DNA of 64,000 bases from Lunularia cruciata (Eukaryota > Streptophyta > Marchantiopsida > Lunulariales > Lunulariaceae), in the NCBI GenBank assembly GCA_948567375.1, contig OX419760.1:16492001-16556000 (forward strand). Direction: 5' to 3'. How positions within the stretch are numbered: the stretch's first letter is position 1; each line of letters begins with the position of its first letter. The notes under the pieces were generated by a model, which searched no databases, was not told where the DNA came from, and saw only the letters and a program-made list of their open reading frames with translations. Shown in pieces: positions 32,440-43,589 of this stretch. Made by a program: the position numbers and the translations under genes.

Positions 32440-34150
32440 GAGGTACATTTATTGGCAATCTTTGTTTTCCAATGTGATTTCAATGTCCTTCTCTTCAATT
32501 TACCTCTTGATGTGGTTCAAAGGTCACCTATATGGAGGCCAAGTGCCTCTAGGATGATGAGCATAACAATTGATGGCTATGTGGTCAACTTGGCCACAAT
32601 TGTACCAATGTTTTTTTCTACTCAAGCCCCTTCTTCTTGTGGGACTCCATCTCTTCTTTCTTCAACCCGTCCCTATTCTCCTTAGAGTGATTGTGCTCCT
32701 TGGTCTCTGAACCAAATGTTGCCCAATTCCATAGGAATTGGTCCACCAAAATAGGGTATCAAAACCTAATATTGTTGCATTGAGACTACCTCTTTTCCTC
32801 CTCCAAGCACTCTTGCTATTATTTGAGTGTACATGATAGCTTCAAAAACAATATAAGGATTTTGTACCATTACTTCTGGGTGAATTTTCTCTTTTAATCT
32901 TTATTTGAAATTATAAAGAGCTTCTTCTAGACTCATATTGGTTATCATGACTTGTAGATTAAGAAATGCTTCCACATACTCTTGTATGTTATTCTTCTAA
33001 TTAAACTCCCAGAATTAGGTTCAGGCCATTTACACAAAATCCACAAATTGGAAATTCTTGAGAAGTCCTTCTTGCATTGCCATCCAAGTGATCTCTCTTC
33101 CTTCTACCCAAATTTATCATTACCAAGCATAGTACCATGTGAGGGATTTATTGGTCAAGTACCCACATGCAAACACACCTACTAAATGATCAACAATCTC
33201 AATTATGAATAATCAAAAGTATCAATTAATTCTTGAAATCTTGTTTTCCACTCCTCCCATAGAATGTTGTTGTTTGTAAGGCTCAATGTTGCATGTCTTC
33301 TTCATTTTTAGTAACAATGTGGCTTTGTTGTTGATCAGGATTGATGTCATTGGCATGAGTGACTATCCAAGTACTTTAACCACTAGTGCTTGGTTTTAGG
33401 ATGATTCTCCTTTTTGTATTACTTGATCATTCCTAAAGGTATGTACTTGACTTTGCAATTCCTCCATTTTCATCTTGAGCTCTTGAAACTCATTCAACAT
33501 TCCTTGCATTCCATGGGAAAGCAAGGAATGTTGAATCAAATCTTGCTACTACAATGATCTATGATTTGCACACATGGTGAACATTCAATCGCTACTTCCT
33601 ACCTCAATAAAGGGTTAATATGATCACTTGGGAGAGGGCACTGACAATTGGGACTACAATTGGGACCTCAAAGGCTCTCATTAGTTGATGATATTCCTTA
33701 CCAAAATTGTGGATTATAAAGTCCCTAAACATTACTTTTGATCTAACCACATAATGGATTTCTACTTGCATGTTGAAAGAGAGAGGATTTGGTACATTCA
33801 GATCCATTACATAATAACAAAATGTAGATTTTCAAATCTCACTCTCTATCATATATCACCATAGGTAGAATCACCAAGTTCTGTGAATTCATCACTATAT
33901 CCATGAACTCTACTCCAAAATGATAAAGGAGATGTACTATAACTTGCTCATGTTGGATGTACATAATCTTGATAAGGAATGGATTCAAGAATGGAAAACA
34001 ACATGCAAGAAATTTTCCTCTAAGCACCTCCATTTCATCCTCTCTCCAAAATACCCCAAGTTTATCAATTGCACTATGCATTCTCTTCTTAGAATTACTT
34101 TGTGTCAATAGCCCGTGTTCTTCCAAGAGGGGTGATCCACTCTCTTGGTT
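32440..34150 (-). pseudogene. gag, family C copy 2
   Basis: Minus strand start at 33807 (MDLNVPNPLSFNMQVEIHYV), homologous to the gag start of copy 1 at 63981. Later pieces parallel the copy-1 gag. The zinc knuckle near 32600 has lost its first Cys (WYNCGQVDHIAINC). Broken by several stops. Confidence 0.75.
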
Positions 34151-34160
34151 AAAAACACAT

Positions 34161-34172
34161 GCTCTTATATCA
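34161..34172 (-). other. primer-binding site, family C (initiator-Met type)
   Basis: Minus strand TGATATAAGAGC one base after the LTR end; it matches the initiator-Met site TGGTATCAGAGC at 10 of 12 positions. Confidence 0.8.
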
Positions 34173-34173
34173 T

Positions 34174-34754
34174 TGTAATACTCTAAGAACAAGAGAACTC
34201 CCAAGAGAAACACAAGAGAGAAAATGCAAAGCTTCACCTCAATACTTTGAAGTCTCAAAGGAGCACCTTGTCTTTATCACATAATAAGAGGATCTCCTTA
34301 AAGGAATCTCCACCCTTGAATCAAATACATGGATTGGTGATATATCAGCAAGCTCTGCCTTAGATTAGTTGCATGGATGGGTGATATGTTGGTCCTTGTC
34401 GTATCTGGTTGGTCAAATAAGTTTGACCAAAGAGAATATTTAGGGAATCTTCTTGTAGGAAGCTCACAATCACATGGGTGAGGTACCTTGGAAAGCTTTC
34501 AATGAGACAAATAATGAACACACCCTTTTCCTTGAAGTGGTGAATATTTCCATTTTTTACATCTAATCTATCTCTTTAGGCCTCCAAAATTAGCTCTGAA
34601 GTTTTTAGGTGTTTTGGGTTCTTACTCTATTAGTGAAAGTACTCATTTTGTAACAACTCTATATAGTCTACTTATTCCATCATATATAGCACCCTTTTAG
34701 ATGCTACCAAGCCAATTTCCACCTCTAGATAATATTCTTGCTATTGGTATTACA
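34174..34754 (-). repeat. 5' LTR, family C copy 2
   Basis: 581 bp, outer end beside the ACTAT duplication and inner end beside the PBS. Shorter than the copy-1 LTR because it lacks the U3 tandem duplication. Confidence 0.92.
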
Positions 34755-34759
34755 ACTAT

Positions 34760-35130
34760 ACATCGCTAATCCTAATTATCTACCTAATCCTATCCTTAAA
34801 GTGTGCATTTAAGGTCTTTTGCATATAAGCAAAGGTGCAATTTTTCCTTGTTTATAACTTGTAGAGTTACTCACCATTGGTCTTAAAACCCCAAAGGTCT
34901 TAGGCTACAAAAGGGTTTCTTGCCACTACAAACCTTTGGTATTCCATGCCAAGGGTCCCTTTCTAGGCCAAAGGTCTTTCTATGTGTCCTACAAGTTCCT
35001 TGGCCCATGTCTTTGTATTGCCTTTAAAAATTCTAATCAAAGTTCTACCTTACCCTTCTAATCTACTCATTCAAGTAGTAAAGCATTCAATGCTTCCTAG
35101 ACTTTTGGTTGGTGTGCTCTTTTAGACCAG
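34760..35130. other. unassigned region next to B-type sequence
   Basis: No coding call. CCAAAGGTCTT words resemble the B leader and tail regions. Confidence 0.35.
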
Positions 35131-36090
35131 CAATAGATGTGCAAGCCAATCATTGGAATATACCTCCGCTTCCAATACATGTATTTATGTCTTAAGGTCC
35201 CATAGCTTTGTTTGGTGGGCTTGTGCCTGCATTGCCTTCTCTACAAGCCCACTAGCTAATCTTTGGTCTCCTTCATCTTTGCCAAAATTTTCCTTTTCTT
35301 CTTTGATGTCCATAGGTAAGGCTTGCAATTTGGCTATTATCTCCTACCTAAGCCTTACTCAATCAAATACTTGATCCTCAACCTTCTTTTGCAACCTTGA
35401 AAACAGATTCTTGATTCTTGAAGATCTATGATTGTCTGATTCTTGTTGTGCTAGAATTTAGTGATGACCATCATTACCTTGATTTCATTCAATTTGCCTT
35501 GTATGATATCCAACTTGTCATCTTGAGTCCTCAATTGCTCCTACAATGTCTTGAATTGAATGGCTAACTTAATGTGGTTGTTGTTTTCTAGTGTCTTTAT
35601 CCTTACCGCATTCAAATTAGCTACATCAAATCCACTTTTGATGCTAGCTATCTCCCCGTCTTGCACTTGCAACTACTCTTCAAACACATGCTATTTTTGG
35701 TTTTGTGCAAGCTAGAGGACCCTTTTCTCTTCTTCCAACTTTTGGAGGTCTTTTGTGTACTTCCTCTGAGCAATGTCTCCTTCATTGTTCAATATAAATG
35801 CCTCTTGCACCAAGCTGTTGTTGAACTTTCCTTTGGCTATGTATAAAGTGCTAGTGGGCTAACTCTTCTTGTACCTTTGTCCTCTCTTTGTGGATGTCTT
35901 GTGTGGTTCAAAAGTAATATGTTGTTTAACATTATATAGTTGGTTATGTCTCCATGCCACTCTTTGTAGTAGGGTAGAAATTGCTCCATCATCTCTAATA
36001 TAAAGCTCATTATATTAATTACTAACTTAGATATGTGCACTAGGTCCACCTTCTTAGCCTTAAATAATGAACCTTCTTCCTTGTGCCCTT
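35130..36090 (-). pseudogene. B-type ORF, linker and coiled coil, diverged subfamily
   Basis: Minus strand. 36103-35837 contains VDLVHISKLVINIMSFILEM and EQFLPYYKEWHGDITNY, which matches LPHYQQVYLDVVDYTSLV of the plus-strand remnant at 42095-42355. Leu/Glu/Lys-rich helical sequence follows down to about 35130. It abuts the plus-strand B copy head to head at 36092. Confidence 0.6.
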
Positions 36091-36449
36091 GTGGTGCCCA
36101 CATTTTTTTGTTTTTTTAAAAATAAAGGAGAAGAAGTGTATAGAGAAGTTGGATTGCGCCTGTATGGCCAAAGAAGGCGAAGAAAAGAGTCTTCAGGGTG
36201 AAACCCGAAGTAAAGTGACTTTGGGTCATAAAGCAAAGTACTCGGAAATGCCCTCTCAGCATACAACCCAAAGTAAATTGTCTTTGTATCGGGGGGAGCT
36301 CAACCCGAGGTGAAGATAGTCTAACAACCTTTTGTCAGGGCGAGAAATTCAAGAAGGGGCTGTTTAAAAACTGGCAGCCCATACGCGCAAAGGTTTATTG
36401 ACAGTGACAGGTGCATGCTAGAGGTGTGATTTCTTGGTAGAAACTCAAA

Positions 36450-39070
36450 GTGACAAAAGACGAAGAAGCGCAACTCTATAAAAATCGAACTTGCAATGAC
36501 AAAATGTCAAGTAATTTTCCTTCGCCATTGAGAAGTCGTCTTGCAGGTGATCGGGGGAAGGGAAATAGAGTTGGAATTGTGTTAGTGCGCAAGGGAGAAG
36601 TTGGGAGAGTGAAATTGAGAGAGAGGGAGAAAGTAGAAGAGATGGGAGGAGGAAAGAACTCTGAATTTGCAATGAGAAATCATGCGATTCGGAGGTTAGA
36701 CATAATAGCAAGGATCGAGGTCTTGAGCCGACTTTGGATCATGTTTCTGGCATGGAACTGGAATGTAAGCTTTCCAGGATTCATGACAGAAATCATCGAG
36801 AGTAAGTGTCTCAATGGACCCAAGGAAGAAGGGAAGAGAGGAAATCCGGCTCGTTGGATAGAGTCGGATTGGAGACTTGTACTCGGAAAGGAGGCAGGCT
36901 CGGAGCAGGGAGCCACGTTCTTGGGGAAGGGAGAGATAGCTCAAGAGACTCAAGAGGTGAGAGACTCTTTCTTGTTGAAGAGAACAAAGAATGGGTATAA
37001 GGTTGAGAGTTACAAGGATCTAGTGAAGAAAGGGATCGTGAGTGCTCTCATGGCAATCTTGAAGCCGGAGAGAACAACATATGTGATGAAGCACCAAGCT
37101 GTGTTCTTCCATAAGTTGTTTGCAGGAGAAACTATTAATTGGGCAAGGTGCTTCCATGGGAGGACAAGACATAAGTTGCGGGATAAGTTGCCACCACACT
37201 ACATCGTGCCGTTTGCAGCACATTTTTACCTCGGGTTGAATTTGCTCAACTCGGCGGAGCGAAACAGAATAGTGTCTCACTTCCATCCCGACTTGAGAAG
37301 AGACATCGATGTGGAGGAACAACAGTACATTCTTCAAATCCAAAGCACGGATGAATATTACATGAAGACGGGCAAGAGCGTGGAGATAGAAGCAAGTACT
37401 CCAAAGTCGAAGAAGAGGAGTCGGCAAGGGGAAGCCAAAGACATCAAGAAACCTCGGAAGATGCAGAGAGGCAACCCGAGGCAAAGTATGATGGTTATTG
37501 AGTCGGAGGATGAAGACTCAGAAGGAGATGTCGAGCTCAAAACTGAAGACTTGGAACACGAGGAGGAGCCTGAGCTTATGTTGCAGAGCGGAGATACGAG
37601 CAGTGATAGTGATGAAGGTGGAGAAATGACATCGGTGCCAGCGGCTGAAGAATACAAAGAAGAAGTGCAAGCAGAGATAGAAGCCAAAGGCAACACACAA
37701 TTAGAAGACAAAGTAACTATGCCCAAAGAGAAGAAGATCGCAGTACAGCGAGGAGTTCGCTTGAGACGTAAGGCAAAGTGTGAAGCGGGGCCGAGTAAAG
37801 TGAAGGAAGAGGTAGGAGAAAGCTTGGGAAGTGAAGCGTCACTTCCGATACAAAGACTGCAGAGAAGAAGGCGAGTATTGGATGAACACTAAGTACGAAG
37901 AGAAGTGGCCACACGAGAAGAAGTAATCCCGAGTGATGGAGTGGAGTACCTGAGGGAAGTGGTGTGTCCTTTGTTAGTAAAGTTAGAAACATAAGAAGAA
38001 GGAAAATGCAGTCGACATGTCCGGAGGTAAGGACTGTATTGCAAGTGTTGGCAAGATTAGAAGAAGAAAACTTGGAGTTGAAGAAGAGTATAACCCGAGG
38101 TGAGGAGGAAAGAGAAGTACTGCAAGCGGAGGCAGTAGTAAGAATTCAAGTAATTGAAGACCTGAAGAGAGAAGTAAATTATTGAGAGGATCTTGTGAAG
38201 AAGAGTGATATAGCAAGGGAGAGATAGGTAGCGGAGTATGAGATCTTGAAGCAATGGTTTGCTGATTCAAGAATAGAAGTAATCCATGCTATGGCGAGGG
38301 TAGCAGCAAAGGATCAGGAGCTCGATAAGGTGATGGAGAGTGTCGAGGAGAAGAAGCAACTCTGGCAAAGAGAGTTGGCAGCACGATATAGAGAAGAAGA
38401 AAGACTACGCAAATTACTTCGTAATCAGGAGGAGAAGATTGTACAGAAGGACAAGGAGAAGGAGACGGTGAAAGCTGAGTTTGAGGAGGAGTTGGCAATG
38501 TATAGAGAGGACTGGCTTGCAGATCAAGAGCATGAGAAAAAGACCAGATTGGAGCCAGTGAAGGAAATTGTCCTCAGAATGAATGCGATGCTAAGTACAA
38601 AAGCCAATATTTGGATTGAGGAGACGAGGCTGCACGAGTTGAAGTTGTTGGTGCAGGAGACAAGGCGAAGACAAGCAAAAGATACAGATATGAATGCCTT
38701 GTTGATTAGTCTCAGAACTTGGGTAGACAGGAAGATATTAGAAGTAGAAGACAACATTTCAATTAGATTAGACTTAGTGAAAATAGAGATAGAAAAGCTT
38801 CGGAAAGATGTTAGAGCAAAACCCGAAGTAGATAACATAGGAGTACAAATGTCTTCGGAACTACTGATGGAGACATTAGAGAAGAGTGGGTCAAGAGATG
38901 ACGATTTAGAAGGGTTACCCACTAGCGCAATTTCAGATCAGGAAAGAGAATTGCTGGAATTGGTAGAAGAAGTAGAAGATATGAAACCCGAGGATAGAGT
39001 AGTAGGAAGTAAGATTACTTCGGGTTCAGGTTTGAAAGCCGAAGAAGAAGTAGACATCAGATCGGAGTAG
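36450..39070 (+). pseudogene. family B large ORF: globular domain, acidic linker, coiled coil
   Basis: About 850 codons with few breaks: 480 open codons to 37892, stops at 37890, 38183 and about 38225, and one frameshift near 37990. The three stops are TAA, TGA and TAG, one transition from CAA, CGA and CAG. Residues about 70-330 form a conserved globular domain (FLAWNWNVSFPGF, NPARWIESDWRLVLGKEAG, GYKVESYKD, KPERTTYV, QAVFFHKLFAGETINWARCF, PHYIVPFAAHFYLGLNLL, HPDLRRDIDVEEQQYI). Residues 335-470 are basic then very acidic (ESEDEDSEGD, SSDSDEGGE). A coiled coil then runs for about 250 residues, and a conserved acidic tail ends VDIRSE 30 bp before the LTR. There is no signal peptide and no membrane segment, so it is not a typical envelope. 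Its place between pol and 3' LTR is like that of the extra ORF of Tat/Athila elements; function unknown. Confidence 0.85.
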
Positions 39071-39087
39071 TAACAGTTTTGAGATTT

Positions 39088-39100
39088 GAAGAGGCAGATA
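39088..39100 (+). other. polypurine tract, family B
   Basis: GAAGAGGCAGATA directly before the LTR start TGAAGAGG. Confidence 0.65.
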
Positions 39101-39817
39101 TGAAGAGGTGCATTGTCATTTTGGATCTGCAGGTTAGAACAGTTGTTGTAGAACGGTATAGTTGTTAGAACTATAGATTGCTTCTATTTAAGAGTGGCAT
39201 TCGCAATATCATGTTGTTCAGTGCTCATAATTTCTGAGAATAGATAAAGCAAAGTGCTATGAAGCAGTACTCGTTGCTTGAGCTTGATTCCGAGTATCAA
39301 CTTTGTGATTATGTTTGTGAGTATGTGAAGAATTTGAAGTGCAAGTCAGAGTGCTTGTTGGATGTTGGATTCCACAGCCTTGATCTTCATTCTGTGTGTT
39401 TGATCTTGAGTGAAGTGCAATCGAAGCAATGCCTTGACAGATCTGAGCGGAATTGTAGTGTTTGTAGTATTCTGCATTTGTGAGTGCAGTGCAAAGTTGA
39501 TGTGAAGCAATTTCGATCAAGGAAGTTGTGCCTTCAGTAGAGGGGTGGAACACAATTCTGAGGCAAAGTCATTTTGCAGTGAAGTGCCATTTTCGAGAGA
39601 GCCTGAATCATCACAATCAAGATTGTTTGGAAAGAATTGAAGGATTTGTGATTAAGGAGTGTGAATTTGTGACAAGACTGTGAATTAGTGCTTGTTACTC
39701 AAGAAGAACTAAATTTTTACTTTGACTTTGTATTTGGACATTTCTGACTCGTATCTCTACGGGAACGAACTTTACTTACCCGATTACCGCAAAAGTGATA
39801 TTTGTCGGGTTGTTATA
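39101..39817 (+). repeat. LTR, family B, best copy
   Basis: 717 bp; start TGAAGAGGTGCATTG, end GGGTTGTTATA (canonical end TTGTCACA with two transitions). The CTATTTAAGAG promoter block is near 39183. Confidence 0.87.
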
Positions 39818-41260
39818 GCCCTTGTTGTCCCAAAAGCTTTCCCTAGTCCTTCTCTATCTTACCTATTCCTTAGGCATCAAGTGTCTATCTCTTGGTCTCT
39901 TGCACTCCTTCATGTGCCAAGTATTTGGCATGAGGCATGCCTTCTCTTTGTGTTGCTCCAACTCTTCTGGCTTAGGTACTTCTTCAACCTTGAGCACCTC
40001 TTTGGCCTCAAGTTTCCCTTTGTCCTAAAGCACTCCTTTGCTCTTGAGTACACCTTTATCTTAGTGTACTTCTTTTGTTGTCATTAATTTTGATACTTTG
40101 TGGTATGTTACCCCTTTACCTCTTGGCTCTAGGGGTCATACTTCTTTGTTGGCATCCTCTTTTTATTCCTTTATGATAGATGGCTTTGCCTTGCCATTGT
40201 GCCCTCCAACACTAGGGTCTCCTCCTTGATTGATTTTGCCTTCACTTGCAAGAGCCAACTACTCCTCTTTCTCATTGTTCTTCTTCCCTTCATAGTCTAA
40301 GAAGAGTATAATTTGAGTAAAGGATTCATTACTTTCATACCCATCCCTTTGGTCTTGGATTTCATCATCCTTTCTTCTAAAGACCTTGATTGTTAATTGG
40401 CTTTTCTTGCCTTTCTTAGCCTTTGCCATTGGCTTGGCAAGAATCTTCTACTTCTTCTTGTAGCCAAGAGTGTTGTTGGCTTCTTCCACCTTCACAAATT
40501 TTCCTTTTGAGGCAAACTTCTTGTCTCCAAATTTGTAATTCTTGTACATAAGCTTTGCATTTGGATGTGAAGCAAAGTACTCCTTTAGGAAGAAGTGTGA
40601 ATAGAATGTCTTGCGCTCCTCCTTGGAGAGCAATTTCATGCCCACGTAAAAATGAATGAAAAAGAGAGAGAAAATTGTTACCCCTTAGTCTTCATTTCCC
40701 ACATAATATGCAAGCTTGTTGTAGAAAATCTGTACCCAATTGATAGGCCTTTCTTTGTATAGGTAATTGAAGAAGATGGTTTGGTTGTTGTTCAACTATG
40801 TTATTTGTTTTGAATAGAACAATTTCATCAATGATTTTGCAATGGCTTACAAAGTAGGATTTTTGCAACATGTCCTATTGGCCATCCATTTTTTGTTAAG
40901 TCATACTTGAACAAGGCTTTAAACCTCACCTTTATGCTTGCATCCAAGCAAATCAACTAAGTGTCTAAAGTTATCTCTTCTGGTGGAAATTTATTTGCTC
41001 TAGGAACCTCTCTCCAATGCTCTTAGCAAGGACATTCCTTGTCAAATGATCCATCCTTAGATTCCAATTATCCCAAATCTCTTGCAACATTTTCCTATCA
41101 CTCAAATCCAATTCTACAAAAAGAAGACTAAGTCTTTGTTGTGTATCAAGTCCTCTTGGCAACAGAGTGCCCACTCATTCACTCCAAGTGATTTGAGGAT
41201 TAACTTTGGTATTCTACTATTCTATTTTGGTACTTTATTCACATTGGTGTCCATGGATAT
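39818..41260 (-). pseudogene. B-type large ORF, diverged subfamily, N-terminal half
   Basis: Minus strand: end of the globular domain at 40645-40448 (GMKLLSKEERKTFYSHFFLK, then YKFGDKKFASKGKFVKVEE), upstream parts at 41174-40971 and 40900-40700 in pieces, and an acidic/lysine linker down to 39830. Same subfamily as 13131-14049. Confidence 0.65.
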
Positions 41261-41269
41261 CTAACTTGA

Positions 41270-41925
41270 AGGTGAGTGAACAGTCTACAAGATAGGACTT
41301 GCAACCACACAAATGCTTGCTCACTCAATCCCTCTAAACTGTCAAGCACTTATACTCCTTGTCAAAGATGCAAGTATTCTTGCACAAAGCAAGGCTTGTA
41401 ATTATCTAACTCTAGAAAAGCAAAAAATGACTAAACATATCTGATCTTAAAGTTTAAGTTAAGCTATTACAAGATTTTGGTAGGTATACCTTGGGTTAGC
41501 GGTCATGATTTACATATGTAAGCATCTCAGTACAATCAAATGGTTATCACTTATTGTTCTTTGCCTTGCCTACAACACATTAAAGTAGTCATAAGCCCAT
41601 TTGAACTTATTGACTCCCAAGCCAAAGGTGTTCTTTGGCTAGGGATATTCCAACACCAAAGAATGATGGTGCCAAGCCAAAGGGTTTCCAGGTTGGGCCA
41701 AAGGTTAGCAATGGCAAAGATCTTTTTCCTCATACTTCTTTGGTGAGGATCTTTCTCCATCTACAACCCCTTTGTGCTTATTCCTTCTATACCTTCCCTT
41801 CTTCATCTTCCTTTTTTCTCTAGCTTATTTTCACTCTAGACCAATGGTAAATAATACAAAACCATCTCCTATTCTTGGTAAATCCTTTAATATATTGGAT
41901 TTTGAGAATACAATGCAAACAAAAA
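41270..41925. other. B-type leader-like region
   Basis: No coding call. 41620-41880 resembles 27090-27310 (CCAAGCCAAAGG words, TTTGTGCTTATTCCTTCTA). Confidence 0.4.
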
Positions 41926-41929
41926 TAAG

Positions 41930-42780
41930 TTCACACTTTTCAAAACTATGAGAAAACACCAATTCTAGAGGAATAGGATATATATCAAGAAGCTAGGTCA
42001 AGGACCAACAAGAAGAAAAAACAACTTTGGACCAAAGGACACTTAGCGCTAACCAAGAAGCCAACACCCTAAAGAACAAGAGGAGACCAGGGAGATGGTG
42101 GATATTGAATCCAAAGAAGAAGACCTTTTAGATGTAATGCAAAAGAAAGCACAAAAGGAAGCCACCCAAGAACAAAGAACACTAGTTATCAAGAGATTCA
42201 ATTTTGTTACCCATTTGATAGGTCATGTCTTGCAACTCATGGAGATGATCCTACCCCACTATCAACAAGTTTACTTGGATGTGGTAGACTACACCTCACT
42301 TGTCAAAAGGTTGCACAAGACCATGGACACCATGAACACAAAGCAAGACAAGTAGAAAGAAGAGTTGCAAAAGAATTGCAACCTATACAAGGAGGAGTGC
42401 AAGATGTTGAATGCACTAGTGTAGGAGAATTTCAAAATAAAGAAGTAAACTCCTCCATTGCTGCAATCCAAAAGAAGCAAGAGGAAGAATTCTAGAGGGT
42501 CCACTCCAAATTGGGAGCTATGGATCAAAAAGAAGGATATATAACATGGGTACAAAGAATAGATGAAGGCCAAAGATGAAGAACTTGTCTACATTCAAGA
42601 AGAACTCAAAGTAGGTAAGATAAAGATCATTACTCTAGAGTTATCAAAATTTGAACATAAGAAGGAAATGACCATAAAACTTGAAAGTTTGGCCAAAGAA
42701 TTGAACAACAAGAAGGATGAGCAATGGACCAATTCTAACTATTGGAGGAGGTAATCACAAAAGTCCAAGCCTTGAATAAA
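41930..42780 (+). pseudogene. B-type ORF, coiled-coil half, diverged subfamily
   Basis: Plus strand: 42095-42355 keeps 86 codons (LIGHVLQLMEMILPHYQQVY, DVVDYTSLVKRLHKTMDTMN), then Lys/Glu-rich helical sequence with stops, and 42563-42754 (EELVYIQEELKVGKIKIITL). The heptad-like Leu/Ile spacing indicates a coiled coil. Confidence 0.6.
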
Positions 42781-42784
42781 AACT

Positions 42785-43211
42785 TGAAAGAGTAGGCAAA
42801 AATCCTAAAGCAAATAGAAGAAGTTAAAGACTAGTTGGTGGAGATAGTAATAGGAAATATGACCAAATCTAAGTAACATAATCCCAAGCTACAAACCTAG
42901 AGTCTCAAGAGTAAGAAATACAAAGAGGAGAAGATGGACCAATTAGCGGTCTGCCTTTGAGAGCATATAGATAGAAAATTCACCAAATGTTGTGACATCT
43001 TACTCTTAGAAATAGTGGATTTACAAGGAATAACAAGAAGAGAAGATAGGCCGAGTAGTGCTAAGGCTTTGAGAGCATATAGATAGAAATTCACCAAATC
43101 TTCTGACATCTTATTCTTAGAAATAATGGATTACAAGGATAGGATGGAGCTTTTCATTAGAACTTGTAAAGGCAAAGGTAGTTCTTTGCAATAGTACCTT
43201 AGAGCAAAGTA
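42785..43211. other. coiled-coil tail remnant with internal duplication
   Basis: Two related 80-bp stretches, 42900-43000 and 43030-43130 (both with GAGAGCATATAGATAGAAA, TTCACCAAATSTTSTGACATCTTA-like and TTCTTAGAAATA words), form an imperfect direct repeat. No frame is open. Confidence 0.5.
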
Positions 43212-43585
43212 TGATAGCCCAACAAGTATCACTTTTTTGATAATCAACAAGTATAGTTCATTCTTCTATATATACGAGTCAAAACTAGTCAAATACAAAG
43301 TAAAATAGTAACTGAACATTTCTTCTTGATTTCATCTATAATCTCTTGAGTAGATACCACACTCAAAATAGAGTAATAAGCATTATATCACAATCTTGTC
43401 ACAAAAAAATCACACCTATAATCATAATTCATCAAATTGTTTCCAAATCAATATTCATTGTGATGATTCAATTCTCCCAAAGAAGGCCATTGCGCCATGA
43501 AACAACTTCACCTCTAACACACACAAGATTGATACTTGAAATTAAGCTGAAATGATGAGCACTTAGTTATAATACTTTGCTTTAC
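43212..43585 (-). repeat. LTR, family B, truncated (host element of the nest)
   Basis: Minus-strand B LTR that keeps R/U5 and loses U3 (normal length about 760 bp). The end TTGGGCTATCA (43212) corresponds to GGGTTGTCACA. The coiled-coil ORF of the same element follows at once. Confidence 0.7.
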
Positions 43586-43589
43586 TCTT

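Larger units (their letters stand above)
28715..34754 (-). mobile_element. Ty3/gypsy chromovirus, family C copy 2, complete with target duplication
   Basis: Both LTRs are present and the outer flanks are the perfect 5-bp duplication ACTAT (28710-28714 and 34755-34759). Minus-strand order: 5' LTR, PBS, gag, protease, RT, RNase H, integrase, chromodomain, PPT, 3' LTR. The interior is heavily mutated, and an LTR A fragment with an accompanying deletion interrupts integrase. Confidence 0.95.
36093..39817 (+). mobile_element. family B element, 3' half, best copy
   Basis: Pre-ORF motif (GTGGTGCCCACA plus T run at 36090-36117), large ORF, purine tract (39088-39100) and LTR. No pol precedes it; the upstream neighbour is a minus-strand B-type remnant. 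It is the reference for the other B-type pieces. Confidence 0.82.

Noticed and set aside
37020..38498. Leucine- and serine-rich open frames on the minus strand opposite the best B ORF
   Set aside because: They mirror the Lys/Glu-rich coiled coil and acidic linker on the plus strand; no start context, domain or conserved copy supports them.
36450..39070. Envelope-like protein call for the B ORF
   Set aside because: Position between pol and LTR would fit, but there is no signal peptide, transmembrane segment or fusion-peptide-like stretch.
42900..43130. Separate satellite repeat
   Set aside because: Only two imperfect copies of about 80 bp; more likely a local duplication inside a decayed B-type ORF.
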